Assembly (NCBI RefSeq): GCF_025399795.1
Contig: NZ_JAODTZ010000027.1
Location: 62,001-126,000 of the forward strand
DNA from: Streptomyces rhizosphaerihabitans
Lineage (GTDB): Bacteria; Actinomycetota; Actinomycetes; Streptomycetales; Streptomycetaceae
Length of the DNA: 64,000 nucleotides
Reading direction: 5' to 3'
In this document: one piece after another, positions 1-7,984 of the stretch
How positions within the stretch are numbered: the first letter of the stretch is position 1
How the letters are laid out: each line of letters starts with the position of its first letter
Program-made: the position numbers and the translations under genes
Notes under the pieces: model-generated
The model's database searches: none
What the model was told of the DNA's origin: nothing
The model's input: only the letters and a program-made list of their open reading frames with translations

Positions 1-1008
1 GGGCTGGTCGCCGAGCAGGCCGCGGCGCTCCTCGGGCTCGGCGAATGCGCCCTGGACATGGGGGACTTGGAGACGGCACAGCGGCGCTTCGAGGAGTCCG
101 AGCAGCGGATGGGGGACGCGCCGCTGCCGCAGCGGGTGCCCGCCGTGCGCGGCCGGGCGGTCTCCCACTACCTCGCCGGTGAACTCCGTTACGCCTGCTA
201 CCTGTTCGAGTCGACCCTCGACGAACTCAACCGGACGGGCCTGCACGACCCCGAAGCGCTGCTCCTCCTCTACACGGGAGTCATCGCGCCCTACATGGAC
301 ATGGGCGCGCACGCCCGTGCCGCCCAGGCCGCCGAGTTCGCGCTCGCGCTCGCGCCGCAGGTCGGGGACCCGGCCCTGGTGGCGCGGATGCACCGGTCGG
401 TGGCGCGGACGATGATCGCCGAGGGGCGGATCGTCGAGGCCGACGCCTCCCTGGCCAAGGCCGCCGAGCTCTACCGGCAGCTCCAGATCCGCACCGAACT
501 CGCCAACTGCCACTGGATGCGCGGGTACCTCTACGCGCAGAACGGCGAACTGGAACGTGCCGAGGGCGAGTTGCGCGAGGCGCAAGCCATGCTCTCCGCC
601 AAGCGGGCCGCGCTCTACACCAGCCAGGTCGCCGTGGAACTGGCCGATGTACTGCACAAGCGCGGCAAGTCCGACGAGGCCGGTGAACTGCTGCAACAGG
701 TGCTCGGCGATCTGAGTTCCGAGCGGGGAGCGATCCACTCGGCCGCCGCGCACCGCCTGCTCGGCATCATCGCGGAGGACGCCCGGGACACCGAGGCGGC
801 GGAGGAGCACTATGTGCGGGCGATGAGCCTCCTGGAGCGGGCGGGCGCCGCGGGGGACCTGGCGGACCTGTGCCGGCTGCTGGGCGACCTGTTGCGGCGC
901 ACCGGCCGTGTGGAGGCGGCCCTGGACGCCTACCGCACCGGCCTCGGCCACCGAACCGCCCCCGGCACGACGACCCTCGGCCCGGCCCCGGCCCAACCCC
1001 CTCTCTGA
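1..1008 (+). CDS. TPR-repeat protein, C-terminal part (5' end outside window)
   Basis: The frame is open from base 1 with no start in the window, so this is the last 335 codons of a longer gene. The sequence is a series of roughly 34-40 residue helical hairpins rich in Ala, Leu, Glu and Arg, for example RAAQAAEFALALAPQVGD and EADASLAKAAELYRQLQ, which is the look of tetratricopeptide repeats. It ends in a Thr/Pro-rich tail. In Streptomyces such C-termini usually belong to HTH-TPR regulators (XRE, SARP or LuxR class), but the DNA-binding end is not visible and that role is inferred. It converges on the L7/L12-like gene 28 bp away, with no strong terminator between them. Confidence 0.8.
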   Translation, partial: GLVAEQAAALLGLGECALDMGDLETAQRRFEESEQRMGDAPLPQRVPAVRGRAVSHYLAGELRYACYLFESTLDELNRTGLHDPEALLLLYTGVIAPYMDMGAHARAAQAAEFALALAPQVGDPALVARMHRSVARTMIAEGRIVEADASLAKAAELYRQLQIRTELANCHWMRGYLYAQNGELERAEGELREAQAMLSAKRAALYTSQVAVELADVLHKRGKSDEAGELLQQVLGDLSSERGAIHSAAAHRLLGIIAEDARDTEAAEEHYVRAMSLLERAGAAGDLADLCRLLGDLLRRTGRVEAALDAYRTGLGHRTAPGTTTLGPAPAQPPL

Positions 1009-1036
1009 CGCCTGACGGGATGGACCGGCGGACGCG

Positions 1037-1315
1037 TCAGATCATGTCTTCCACCGCTTCCTTCGCTTCCTTCAGACCCGCGCCCGTGGCCTGGCGATAG
1101 GCCTTGATCGCCTGGATGTTCTTGCCCTCGCGCACGAGGGCGATGACCTCGGGCAGGTGCGGGGGATCCTCGCGGATGCCGAGGCGGTCGAGTATCAGGT
1201 CGAGCTGGTGCTCGACGTGGGCGACCCTGCGGTCGGTGCGGGCGAGCTTGCCCTCCAGGGCGGCGAAGCTCGCGACGATGAGACCGGCGAGGACGATGAG
1301 ACCTGTTAATTCCAT
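1037..1315 (-). CDS. Ribosomal L7/L12 C-terminal-domain-like small membrane protein
   Basis: 92 aa. Residues 1-20 are hydrophobic (LTGLIVLAGLIVASFAAL), giving one N-terminal membrane segment. A short coiled stretch follows (about 21-45), then an L7/L12 C-terminal-type domain (about 55-92) with IALVREGKNIQAIKAYRQAT and the typical GLKEAKEAVE helix. Free-standing proteins of this kind are common in actinobacteria and their role is unknown; they are not ribosomal proteins. The ATG at 1315 is chosen because it starts the hydrophobic segment; codon 3 is TTA, the rare leucine codon read by the bldA tRNA in Streptomyces. The gene lies 11 bp downstream of the MarR gene on the same strand and is probably cotranscribed with it. 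Confidence 0.8.
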   Translation of the reverse strand: MELTGLIVLAGLIVASFAALEGKLARTDRRVAHVEHQLDLILDRLGIREDPPHLPEVIALVREGKNIQAIKAYRQATGAGLKEAKEAVEDMI

Positions 1316-1326
1316 GGTCACGGATC

Positions 1327-1929
1327 CTAGAGCGCTTCGCCCGGAGAGCCGAGGCGGCGCAACAGGCCGAGCAGCGTGGTCCGTTCGATCTCGTCGAGCG
1401 GGCCGAAGGACGCGGCGAGGACATCGCGCGTGACGGCGCGCCCCGCCGCCAGGACGCGCTCGCCGGTCTCCGTCAGGTGGTGCTCGATACGCCGGCCGCG
1501 ACCGGGCCGGCGCTCGATGAGGTGCTGGGCCGCGAGCCGGGAGGCGAGGGTGCCGAAGGACTGGTCGCCCTGGAAGGTCGCGACCGCCAGCTCGTGCGCG
1601 GACGCTCCGGGTGTGCGGGCGATCGCCCGCAACGCGTCCCACTGCGCCAGCGTGGTGCCGACCGCCGTGAGGCGGGTGTCGAGCGTGCGGTGATGCCGGT
1701 ACTGCGCCTCTTTCACGGCACGCCCCAGCTCTTCGAGATCGACGGGAGCGGGGAGCGCGGGAGACGGGTCCGGGTCCACGGCGGCCGCGGCGGGGACGCC
1801 GGCCCCGGTGCCGGTCCCGGTGTCGTCGGCGGGCCCGGCACCGGGACCGGCAGCAGTCCTGGCAGCGGTCCCGCTCTCGGTCCTGTCGGCTGCGGCGCGG
1901 GCTCCGGGGTCCTCATGGTTCGCGGTCAT
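1327..1929 (-). CDS. MarR-family transcriptional regulator
   Basis: 200 aa. The first 60 or so residues are low-complexity (Ala, Gly, Thr, Pro). The winged-helix core covers about 65-195: a helix with AVKEAQYRHHRTLDTRL, recognition region ASAHELAVATFQGDQSFGTL, wing RRPGRGRRIEHHLTETG, and a C-terminal dimerisation helix ending RRLGSPGEAL. This is the MarR layout; such proteins bind palindromic operators as dimers and often respond to phenolics or oxidants. It is divergent from an alpha/beta hydrolase gene with 63 bp between the two starts, so it probably regulates itself and the hydrolase. The long disordered N-terminus is unusual for MarR proteins (commonly 140-170 aa); a start further in is possible. 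Confidence 0.88.
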   Translation of the reverse strand: MTANHEDPGARAAADRTESGTAARTAAGPGAGPADDTGTGTGAGVPAAAAVDPDPSPALPAPVDLEELGRAVKEAQYRHHRTLDTRLTAVGTTLAQWDALRAIARTPGASAHELAVATFQGDQSFGTLASRLAAQHLIERRPGRGRRIEHHLTETGERVLAAGRAVTRDVLAASFGPLDEIERTTLLGLLRRLGSPGEAL

Positions 1930-1992
1930 GTCCGCATCCTAATCCGGAATCTAAGGTTGCGTATATACGTATGCGTAGATACCGTGGGGCGC
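1930..1992. promoter_or_regulatory. Divergent promoter/operator between MarR and hydrolase genes
   Basis: This 63-bp spacer contains an AT-rich island with two overlapping perfect palindromes: CGTATATACG at 1960-1969 and ATACGTAT at 1965-1972. AT-rich inverted repeats between a MarR gene and its divergent target are the usual operator arrangement, so this is the likely MarR site. The assignment is an inference from position and symmetry. Confidence 0.55.
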
Positions 1993-2862
1993 ATGACCGA
2001 CACCGAGATGCGAACCCGTACCGTCCACCCGCGCCCCGACCTCCCCCTCGCCCTCACCGAGACCGGCCCCGCCGACGGCCGCCTCGCGCTCGTCCTGCAC
2101 GGCGGCGGCGGGCCCGCGACCGTCCAGGGCATCGCCGCGCACCTGGCCGGCCGGCACGGCATGCGTGCCGTCGTTCCCACGCACCCGGGCTGGAACGGGA
2201 CCGAGCGTCCCGGCTGGTTCACCGGTGTCGACGACCTGGCGATCGCCTATCTGCACTGGCTCAGGGACGAGGGCCACCGTGACGTCCTCGTCGTCGGCTC
2301 CTCGCTCGGCGGCTGGACCGCGGCCGAGATGGCCTTCCGCGACGACGGCGCGGTGATCAGCTCGCTGGTGCTGGTCAACGCGGCGGGCGTGGCCGTCCCG
2401 GGAGAGCCGGTCCGCGAGATCTTCGGGCTCCGCCCGGACGAGATCGCCGCGTACTCGTTCCACGATCCGGCCCGGTTCGCCGTGGACCCCGCCACCCTCA
2501 CCGAGGAGCGGATCGCGGCCCAGCAGGCCAACATGGCCACCATGCGCGTGCTGGCCGGTGACCCGTACATGCACGACCCGAAGCTCCTGAACCGGCTCGG
2601 CCGGGTGCGGATCCCGGCCCTGCTGCTGTGGGGCGAGAGCGACCGGATCGTCACACCCGCGTACGGGCGGGCCTACGCGCGGGCGTTCGCGCGAGGGCGG
2701 TTCGAGACGATCGCCGAGGCCGGTCACCTGCCGCACATCGAGCGGCCCGAGGCGACGTTCGCCGCGCTCGACGCGCACATCGACGCGCACATCGATGCCC
2801 GGACCGATGCCCGGTTCGGCGCGCACGCCGGTGCCGGGAGCGCTTCCGCCCAGCGGCGTTGA
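1993..2862 (+). CDS. Alpha/beta-fold hydrolase
   Basis: 289 aa, no signal peptide. It has the alpha/beta hydrolase signature: oxyanion segment LVLHGGGGP (about 33-41), nucleophile elbow VGSSLGGWTA with Ser104, acid loop LWGESDRIVTP in the last third, and catalytic His in EAGHLPHIE. The size is typical of cytoplasmic esterase/lactonase-type enzymes; the substrate cannot be told. The last 25 residues (AHIDAHIDARTDARFGAHAG) come from short tandem DNA repeats and look like a recent low-complexity extension. The ATG at 1993 is chosen over upstream in-frame codons because those overlap the divergent MarR promoter. Expression is probably controlled by the neighbouring MarR. Confidence 0.88.
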   Translation: MTDTEMRTRTVHPRPDLPLALTETGPADGRLALVLHGGGGPATVQGIAAHLAGRHGMRAVVPTHPGWNGTERPGWFTGVDDLAIAYLHWLRDEGHRDVLVVGSSLGGWTAAEMAFRDDGAVISSLVLVNAAGVAVPGEPVREIFGLRPDEIAAYSFHDPARFAVDPATLTEERIAAQQANMATMRVLAGDPYMHDPKLLNRLGRVRIPALLLWGESDRIVTPAYGRAYARAFARGRFETIAEAGHLPHIERPEATFAALDAHIDAHIDARTDARFGAHAGAGSASAQRR

Positions 2863-3124
2863 GGCGTGGTGCGCGATGGAGGCCGGGGCGTGCCGGCCCG
2901 GGGGCCGGTGATGACTGGTGACCGGTGACTGACGGGTGATCATCTTTCGGTGGTGCGGTCGGAGAGCGGGCCGACGGCGGCCGGACAGCTCTCGGCGAAG
3001 TGCTCGCGGCGTCCGGGGAAGTTCCGGAGGGCCTTCTTCGGCGGCGATTTCCTTGTCCCGTACAACCCTTCAGGCTCACCGCAGGTCATCTCCGAGTCCG
3101 CAGGTATGTTCTTGAGAGGAACTG

Positions 3125-4582
3125 ATGTCCCGGTCCCCCCACAAGCGTTCACGGCGTCCCGTCGTCCTGGGCGCCGTCGCCGTCGCGGCCGCCCTGGCCG
3201 GCGGCCTGCTCATCGCCCTGCCCGGCGGCGCGAGTGCCGCCGCGTCGGGCCTCGCCGACGACTTCAACGGTGACGGCTACCGCGATCTGGCGACCGGCGC
3301 CCCGGGTGCTGTCGCGGGCGGGAAGGCGAAGGCGGGCGCTGTGGTCGTCAACTACGGCTCGTCGAGCGGGATCAGTGCCGCGCGCCACAAGACCACATCG
3401 CAGAGTTCCTCCGGCGTGCCGGGCGACTCGGAGACCTCCGACCGCTTCGGCACCGAACTCGCGCACGGCGACCTCAACCGCGACGGCTACGGCGATCTCG
3501 TCGTGGGCACACCGCTGGAGGACGTCAGCGGCGATGTCGACGGCGGTCTGGTCACGATCCTGTGGGGCAGCTCGTCCGGACTGTCGGGCGGTACGACGAT
3601 CAGCGACCCGAACGCGTCGGGCCACGACCGGTTCGGCCAGTCCCTCGCGGTCGGCGACTTCACCGGTGACGGCAAGGCCGATCTGGCGGTCGGTTCCACC
3701 GGCAAGGACGTGTGGATCTTCAAGGGCGGCTTCACCAAGTCCGGCGGCGCGGCCGGCAAGGTGCGCCTGGACACCCAGATCGAGTCCGGCGCGTATCCCA
3801 AGGGCGCCGTCCAGTTGGCGGCGGGGGACTTCGGCAACGACGGCACGGACGACCTGGTGGTGGGTTCCTCCGCGGGCAACTTCGTCTACCGGGGCGCCTC
3901 GACCGGACCCACGCTCCAGACCGAGGCCGGCGCGGGGTACGCGAGCGCGTTCGCCGTCGCCGACTTCGACCGCGACGGGCACGACGACCTGGTCGTCGGC
4001 ACCGATTTCGTCGACATCCTGAACTCGTCCGTGAAGGGCGGCTACGCCACCGTCTTCTACGGCGGCACGGCCGGCGTCGACACCACGCGCAGCGCCGCCT
4101 TCAGCCAGGACACGCCGGGTGTGCCGGGATCGGACGAGTCCAACGACTGGTTCGGAACCTCACTCGCGGCGGGCGACGTCAACGGCGACGGCTACCCGGA
4201 CCTCGCCGTCGGCGCCGACAACGAATCCATCGGCTCGGCGGAGGGCGTCGGCAACGTCTGGGTGCTGCGCGGCGGCCCCTCCGGCCTGACGGGGACCGGC
4301 GCACAGTCCTTCAACCAGGACACCTCGGGTGTCCCGGGCGGCAACGAGTCGGCGGACATGTTCGGCGGCGCCGTCCACCTCGCCGACCACAACAAGGACG
4401 GCCGCGCCGACCTGTCGGTGGGCGCGGGCGGCGAGAACAGTGACGACGGCGCCGTGTGGGTCCTGCGCGGCTCCACCGGAGGCGTCACGGCCACCGGCGC
4501 GGTGAGCTTCGGCGCGTCGTCCGTGGGCATCGGGAACTCGGGCAACGACCCCATGTTCGGGGACGCCATGTCGGGCTCCTGA
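3125..4582 (+). CDS. Secreted FG-GAP (integrin-alpha-like) repeat protein
   Basis: 485 aa. The signal peptide is about 1-38: Arg/Lys-rich start, VLGAVAVAAALAGGLLIALP core, then an Ala-rich cleavage region. The mature part is seven FG-GAP blades, each with a calcium-binding loop of the D-x-N/T-x-D-G-x-x-D type (DFNGDGYRDL, DLNRDGYGDL, DFTGDGKADL, DFDRDGHDDL, DVNGDGYPDL and similar). This predicts a secreted beta-propeller that binds calcium. In Streptomyces such proteins are exported with no known enzyme activity; adhesion or ligand binding is inferred. A GAGAGGA ribosome site precedes the ATG, and a strong hairpin terminator follows. A shorter relative is encoded at 57595-58956. Confidence 0.92.
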   Translation: MSRSPHKRSRRPVVLGAVAVAAALAGGLLIALPGGASAAASGLADDFNGDGYRDLATGAPGAVAGGKAKAGAVVVNYGSSSGISAARHKTTSQSSSGVPGDSETSDRFGTELAHGDLNRDGYGDLVVGTPLEDVSGDVDGGLVTILWGSSSGLSGGTTISDPNASGHDRFGQSLAVGDFTGDGKADLAVGSTGKDVWIFKGGFTKSGGAAGKVRLDTQIESGAYPKGAVQLAAGDFGNDGTDDLVVGSSAGNFVYRGASTGPTLQTEAGAGYASAFAVADFDRDGHDDLVVGTDFVDILNSSVKGGYATVFYGGTAGVDTTRSAAFSQDTPGVPGSDESNDWFGTSLAAGDVNGDGYPDLAVGADNESIGSAEGVGNVWVLRGGPSGLTGTGAQSFNQDTSGVPGGNESADMFGGAVHLADHNKDGRADLSVGAGGENSDDGAVWVLRGSTGGVTATGAVSFGASSVGIGNSGNDPMFGDAMSGS

Positions 4583-4600
4583 GCACGCGGACAGACATCC

Positions 4601-4640
4601 GGAAGGGGCGGCACCGGAGGATTCCGGCACCGCCCCTTCC
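4601..4640 (+). terminator. Hairpin terminator after FG-GAP gene
   Basis: An 11-bp perfect stem (GGAAGGGGCGG with its complement ending at 4640), with further inner CCGGA/TCCGG pairing. It starts 18 bp after the stop codon of the FG-GAP gene. There is no long T-tract, which is normal in Streptomyces. Confidence 0.8.
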
Positions 4641-4781
4641 GTTGTGCCGACTTACGGCCCGGAACGGCCGGACCCTTGGACGCGCGCTCATCCGCCGGCG
4701 ACGCCCGGCCTCACCGCCGGAGCTTCGTGAACGCGCGGATCGCGCGATGGCGGGCGCCATCGGCTGTCGCGCACCGAGCCG

Positions 4782-5552
4782 TCAGCCGCCCGAGGTTCCC
4801 GAGCCCGGGGCCCCCGTGCCGGTGACCAGGCCCGAGCCCGTGACCGTGTTCGTGCCCGCCGTGCCCGTGTTCGTGCCGGCCGTCGCCCTGCCCCGGTCCA
4901 CCGCCGTCGGGTTCGGTGAAGAAGGCCCGCCTGCCGAGGGCTTGATCTCGACCACCGAGCCCGGTGCGAGCCGCTCGTACAGCCACTTGGCGTCGGCCTC
5001 GCGCAGGCCGATCCAGCCGTGGGACGGGTCGTAGACGCCCTTCTCGTTGTACTTCAGGGAGCCGACGTAGTCCGTCGTGCCGTCGGGGGCGCTGAGTTCG
5101 ATCGCCCAGGAGGCCTTGAAGCTGTACGCGTCGCCGAAGCCGACGGTCTTGCCGGAGACCCTCATGGAGGGCTTCTTGACGGTGACCGTCGTCCGCAGGG
5201 TCGGCACGTAACCCGTCAGGCTGTCGGAGGTCAGCGTCAGTTCGCGGCCGGCGACCGAGATCACGCGCCGGCCCAGGTCGATCGTGGCGTCCGGCGACGC
5301 CGCCGTCGGCAGGCTCGGGGTGACGGTGGGGCTCGCGGCCGGGGGCGGATTCCGGTCCGTACCGCCGCCCAGGCTCACCGCGACGACCAGGGCGAGCGCT
5401 CCCGCGAGGGAGGCGCCGGCCGCGGCCAGTGCCGTACGTCGGCGGCGTCGGCGGTGTACCGCCCGGCCGCGGATCTGCGCACCGGTCAGCGTCGGCGGCC
5501 GCTCGCCCTCTGCCGCCAGTTCCAGCAGGTCAGAGGTGAGTTCATCGGACAC
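4782..5552 (-). CDS. Membrane-anchored YkuD (L,D-transpeptidase-like) protein lacking the catalytic Cys
   Basis: 256 aa from a GTG that overlaps the sigma gene end by 11 bp, so translation is probably coupled. Layout: cytoplasmic tail 1-39 with a run of arginines, one membrane helix about 41-60, a Pro/Thr linker to about 88, a YkuD-like domain about 90-204, and a Gly/Thr-rich tail. The domain aligns with the L,D-transpeptidase encoded next door (GFGDAYSFKASWAIELS here, GYGDAYAGYYYYAVHLT there). The signature that should read S-H-G-C reads S-H-G-W: His178 is kept but the nucleophile is Trp180 (codon TGG). It should therefore lack transpeptidase activity. With its sigma-coupled position it may be a sensor or anti-sigma factor; that role is inferred. 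Confidence 0.8.
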   Translation of the reverse strand: MSDELTSDLLELAAEGERPPTLTGAQIRGRAVHRRRRRRTALAAAGASLAGALALVVAVSLGGGTDRNPPPAASPTVTPSLPTAASPDATIDLGRRVISVAGRELTLTSDSLTGYVPTLRTTVTVKKPSMRVSGKTVGFGDAYSFKASWAIELSAPDGTTDYVGSLKYNEKGVYDPSHGWIGLREADAKWLYERLAPGSVVEIKPSAGGPSSPNPTAVDRGRATAGTNTGTAGTNTVTGSGLVTGTGAPGSGTSGG

Positions 5553-6099
5553 GGTCGTCCTCCCTCTCCCCCTTGCCGGGCGCGCCCGCGGAGTCCGTGG
5601 GACGCGCGGAGCCGGCCGGGTCCGCCGAATCCTCCGAGAGCACCCGTGCCAGCGCCGCCCGGCCACGGGAGAGCCGGGCCTTGACCGTGCCCACGGGGGC
5701 ACCGGTTTCGGAGGCTACCTGCTCGACACTCAAGTCGCACAGATGGTGCAGAACGATCGCCATCCGCTGTGCCTCGGGCAGGGTACGCAGCGCGGCTATG
5801 AGTGTCGTGCGTTCGGGGCCGGGGCCCGGGGCGTGGTCGGACGGCGGTGTGCGCCGCACCAGCTCCAGCCAGCGCCGCGCCCGGCGCCAGCGGCTCACCG
5901 CGAGCCGCGTCGCCACGGTCCGTATCCATGCCTCGGGTGCCCCGTCGGCGAGGAACTCCCGCCGCCGGTCCCAGGCGCGGACGAACGCCTCCTGGACGAC
6001 GTCCTGCGCCTCGCCGTGGTCCCCGGTGAACGCGTAGAGCTGGCCGGTCAGCCGGGGAAACGTGGTCGCGTAGAACGCGTCGAACTCTTCCTCGGTCAT
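5542..6099 (-). CDS. ECF RNA polymerase sigma factor
   Basis: 185 aa. Region 2 is about 5-75: FDAFYATTFPRLTGQLYAF, then GEAQDVVQEAFVRAW, the core-binding and -10 recognition helices. Region 4 is about 100-155, with ALRTLPEAQRMAIVLHHLCD and the HTH VEQVASETGAPVGTVKARLS. No region 1 or 3 is present, which fits the ECF class. An acidic/Pro-rich tail follows and overlaps the next gene. A GGCGGGGGG stretch precedes the ATG. It heads a two-gene operon with the membrane YkuD-like protein and is divergent from the L,D-transpeptidase lipoprotein gene. The likely role is to control envelope genes, with the membrane protein as partner. Confidence 0.9.
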   Translation of the reverse strand: MTEEEFDAFYATTFPRLTGQLYAFTGDHGEAQDVVQEAFVRAWDRRREFLADGAPEAWIRTVATRLAVSRWRRARRWLELVRRTPPSDHAPGPGPERTTLIAALRTLPEAQRMAIVLHHLCDLSVEQVASETGAPVGTVKARLSRGRAALARVLSEDSADPAGSARPTDSAGAPGKGEREDDRVR

Positions 6100-6137
6100 G
6101 CCCCCCGCCGGAATTTCCGCAGTTTCGCCGGCCGTGT

Positions 6138-6166
6138 GCAACCCGGCCGTCCCTGTCGTGCGTACA
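6138..6166 (+). promoter_or_regulatory. Candidate ECF-type promoter of the L,D-transpeptidase gene
   Basis: GCAACC at 6138-6143, then 17 bp, then CGTACA at 6161-6166. This resembles ECF promoters (AAC in the -35, CGT in the -10) and lies about 45 bp upstream of the L,D-transpeptidase start, facing it. It suggests control by the adjacent sigma factor. The match is short and was found by eye. Confidence 0.3.
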
Positions 6167-6210
6167 GGTCCCGTACGTCGCACATCGAAACACACCACAG
6201 GGGGATCACC

Positions 6211-7167
6211 ATGACGACGGAACTGAGAGGCGGCCGCGGCCGGTTCGCCCGCGCCTGGAGCGCGGCGGCCGTGTGCGCGCTCGCGCTCACCGGGTGCTCG
6301 GCGCAGGCGGTGGCCGACGGCAGCGGGGGTACGGGAGTCGGTCCGGACGGGAAGGCGGCCGCCACCGGGACCGCAGACCCCACGGGCACGGCCCGGCCGA
6401 AGCCCTCCGCCACCCCGCTCAAGTCCCTGACGGGCGCGCACATCAACATCACCGACGGGCAGACCGTCGGCGTCGGCATGCCGATCTCGGTGACCTTCGA
6501 CCACCCGATACCCGTGGCCGAACGGGCCGATGTGGAACGGCAGTTGAAGGTGACCGCCGATGCCGAGGGCTCCTGGGGCTGGGTCAGGGACCACAACCTC
6601 GCCGACGGCGGGCGCGTCGACTTCCGGCCCCGCGTGTACTGGAAGCCCGGCACGGCGGTCACCGTCCGGGCCGGAGCCGGAATCACTAGGCATTTCACGG
6701 TGGGCCGCTCCCTCGTCGCCACGGTGGATGTCCGTACACACTTCATGACGGTTGAGACGGCCGGTTCGTCGCGCCGCGTCCCGATCACCGCGGGCGCGCC
6801 GGGCATGGACACCTGGAACGGCACGATGGTCGTCTCCGACAAGGCGGCCAGGGTCTTCATGAACTCGCAGTCCGTCGGCTACGGCGACGCGTACGCGGGC
6901 TATTACTACTACGCCGTCCACCTCACCACCTCGGGCACCTATCTCCACCAGAACCCGAAGGCGAACACCTACGGCGGGCGCCAGAACGTCACGCACGGCT
7001 GTGTCGGACTCGCCACCGGCGGCCCCGCGAAGCGGTTCTACGACGAGGTCGTCCCCGGCGACGTCGTCAAGGTCGTCGGCTCCCGGGACACGGTCGCCGT
7101 CGGCAACGGCTACGGCGACTGGAACCTGAGCTGGGACCAGTGGCGGGCGGCGAGCGCGCTCGACTGA
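6211..7167 (+). CDS. L,D-transpeptidase lipoprotein (Ig-like + YkuD domains)
   Basis: 318 aa. A lipoprotein signal (core AWSAAAVCALALTGCS) ends in lipobox L-T-G-C with Cys29, so it should be anchored to the outer face of the membrane. A disordered Gly/Thr/Pro linker follows to about 70, then an Ig-like domain (about 75-170: HINITDGQTVGVGMPISVTF) and a catalytic YkuD domain (about 175-285) with T-H-G-C-V-G, His262 and Cys264. These enzymes make 3-3 cross-links in peptidoglycan. The Ig-plus-YkuD layout is standard in actinobacteria. It is divergent from the ECF sigma gene and is the catalytically competent homologue of the inactive membrane copy at 4782-5552. Length is slightly under the usual 380-410 aa. 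Confidence 0.92.
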   Translation: MTTELRGGRGRFARAWSAAAVCALALTGCSAQAVADGSGGTGVGPDGKAAATGTADPTGTARPKPSATPLKSLTGAHINITDGQTVGVGMPISVTFDHPIPVAERADVERQLKVTADAEGSWGWVRDHNLADGGRVDFRPRVYWKPGTAVTVRAGAGITRHFTVGRSLVATVDVRTHFMTVETAGSSRRVPITAGAPGMDTWNGTMVVSDKAARVFMNSQSVGYGDAYAGYYYYAVHLTTSGTYLHQNPKANTYGGRQNVTHGCVGLATGGPAKRFYDEVVPGDVVKVVGSRDTVAVGNGYGDWNLSWDQWRAASALD

Positions 7168-7292
7168 CGCACATCCGTGCGGAAAATCTCCGGCCGGTGT
7201 CATCCGGCCCGCGGGCGCCGGGAGTTTGTAGGAGGGGAGAGGCGCCCTTGCACCGTCCGAACGTCGGCTACATCAGGAGGAGTTGTCCGTTC

Positions 7293-7892
7293 ATGGCAGG
7301 GATTCAGAAGTATGTCGCGGCCGCGGCGGTCGCCGTGGCGCTGATCGGGGCGCCCACGGCGGCGTACGGCGTCTCGCCGGGGAAGGCGGCGCCCGCCTCC
7401 GGCCGGTCCGCGCACGTGACCGTCGGGTCGGTGCACGCCACCCCTCTCTCGTTGGCGACGATCGCCCCCACGGCCCGCATCGTCGCCCCGGACGAGCACG
7501 TCGTGGAGCCCGGCGGCGCCGAGTTCTGGCTGACGGCGCAGGGCAAGCACTGGACGACGCTCGACAACCCCGATCCCCAGTTCGCGAGCGTGGTCGACGG
7601 GAACATCGACCTCCACACGCCAGGTGTCTCGGCGCACGTCGAGGTCACCGCCGAAGGGCACGCCACTCTCTCCGGCGTGTACTACGGCGGCAGGGGCACG
7701 GCCTCGCGCGTCACGGTGCGGACCACGGCCGGGACCCTGCACGGCAAGCTCCTGGAACTCGCGGGCAACCCCGGCTGGGGCGTCTGGTACGTCAGCGCCG
7801 ACCTGCCGGCCCACAGTGACGACTTCGGCGTCCGCCACATCGTCGTCCGCGACACCGAGGGCGAGGTCTACTCCCGGCTGGACCTGAACTGA
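7293..7892 (+). CDS. Secreted protein, homologous to the outer domain of the 8533-9270 product
   Basis: 199 aa. Signal peptide about 1-26 (KYVAAAAVAVALIGAPTAAYG). The mature domain has no family I can name. Its core (EFWLTAQGKHW ... FASVVDGNIDLHTPGVS ... LSGVYYGG ... LLELAGNPGWGVWYVS) aligns clearly with the membrane protein at 8533-9270 (EIWLTKDGSRW ... FHSVVNGNLDLSSPGVS ... LTLAGKPGWGAWYAV). It looks beta-rich. AGGAGGAG is well placed before the ATG. A strong terminator separates it from the following ECF sigma operon. It may be the ligand, substrate or competitor of the membrane copy; that is an inference. Confidence 0.85.
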   Translation: MAGIQKYVAAAAVAVALIGAPTAAYGVSPGKAAPASGRSAHVTVGSVHATPLSLATIAPTARIVAPDEHVVEPGGAEFWLTAQGKHWTTLDNPDPQFASVVDGNIDLHTPGVSAHVEVTAEGHATLSGVYYGGRGTASRVTVRTTAGTLHGKLLELAGNPGWGVWYVSADLPAHSDDFGVRHIVVRDTEGEVYSRLDLN

Positions 7893-7898
7893 GCACGC

Positions 7899-7940
7899 GG
7901 GCGGGGGAGCCGGGCCGCCCGGGCTCCGGCTCCCCCGCCC
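7899..7940 (+). terminator. Hairpin terminator after secreted-protein gene
   Basis: A perfect 15-bp GC stem (7899-7913 with 7926-7940) and a 12-base loop, 7 bp past the stop codon. It isolates the secreted-protein gene from the sigma operon that starts at 7985. Confidence 0.8.
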
Positions 7941-7984
7941 TGAACCACCCCCCCCCACGCACCCGACCCGAGGGACCGCAGGTC

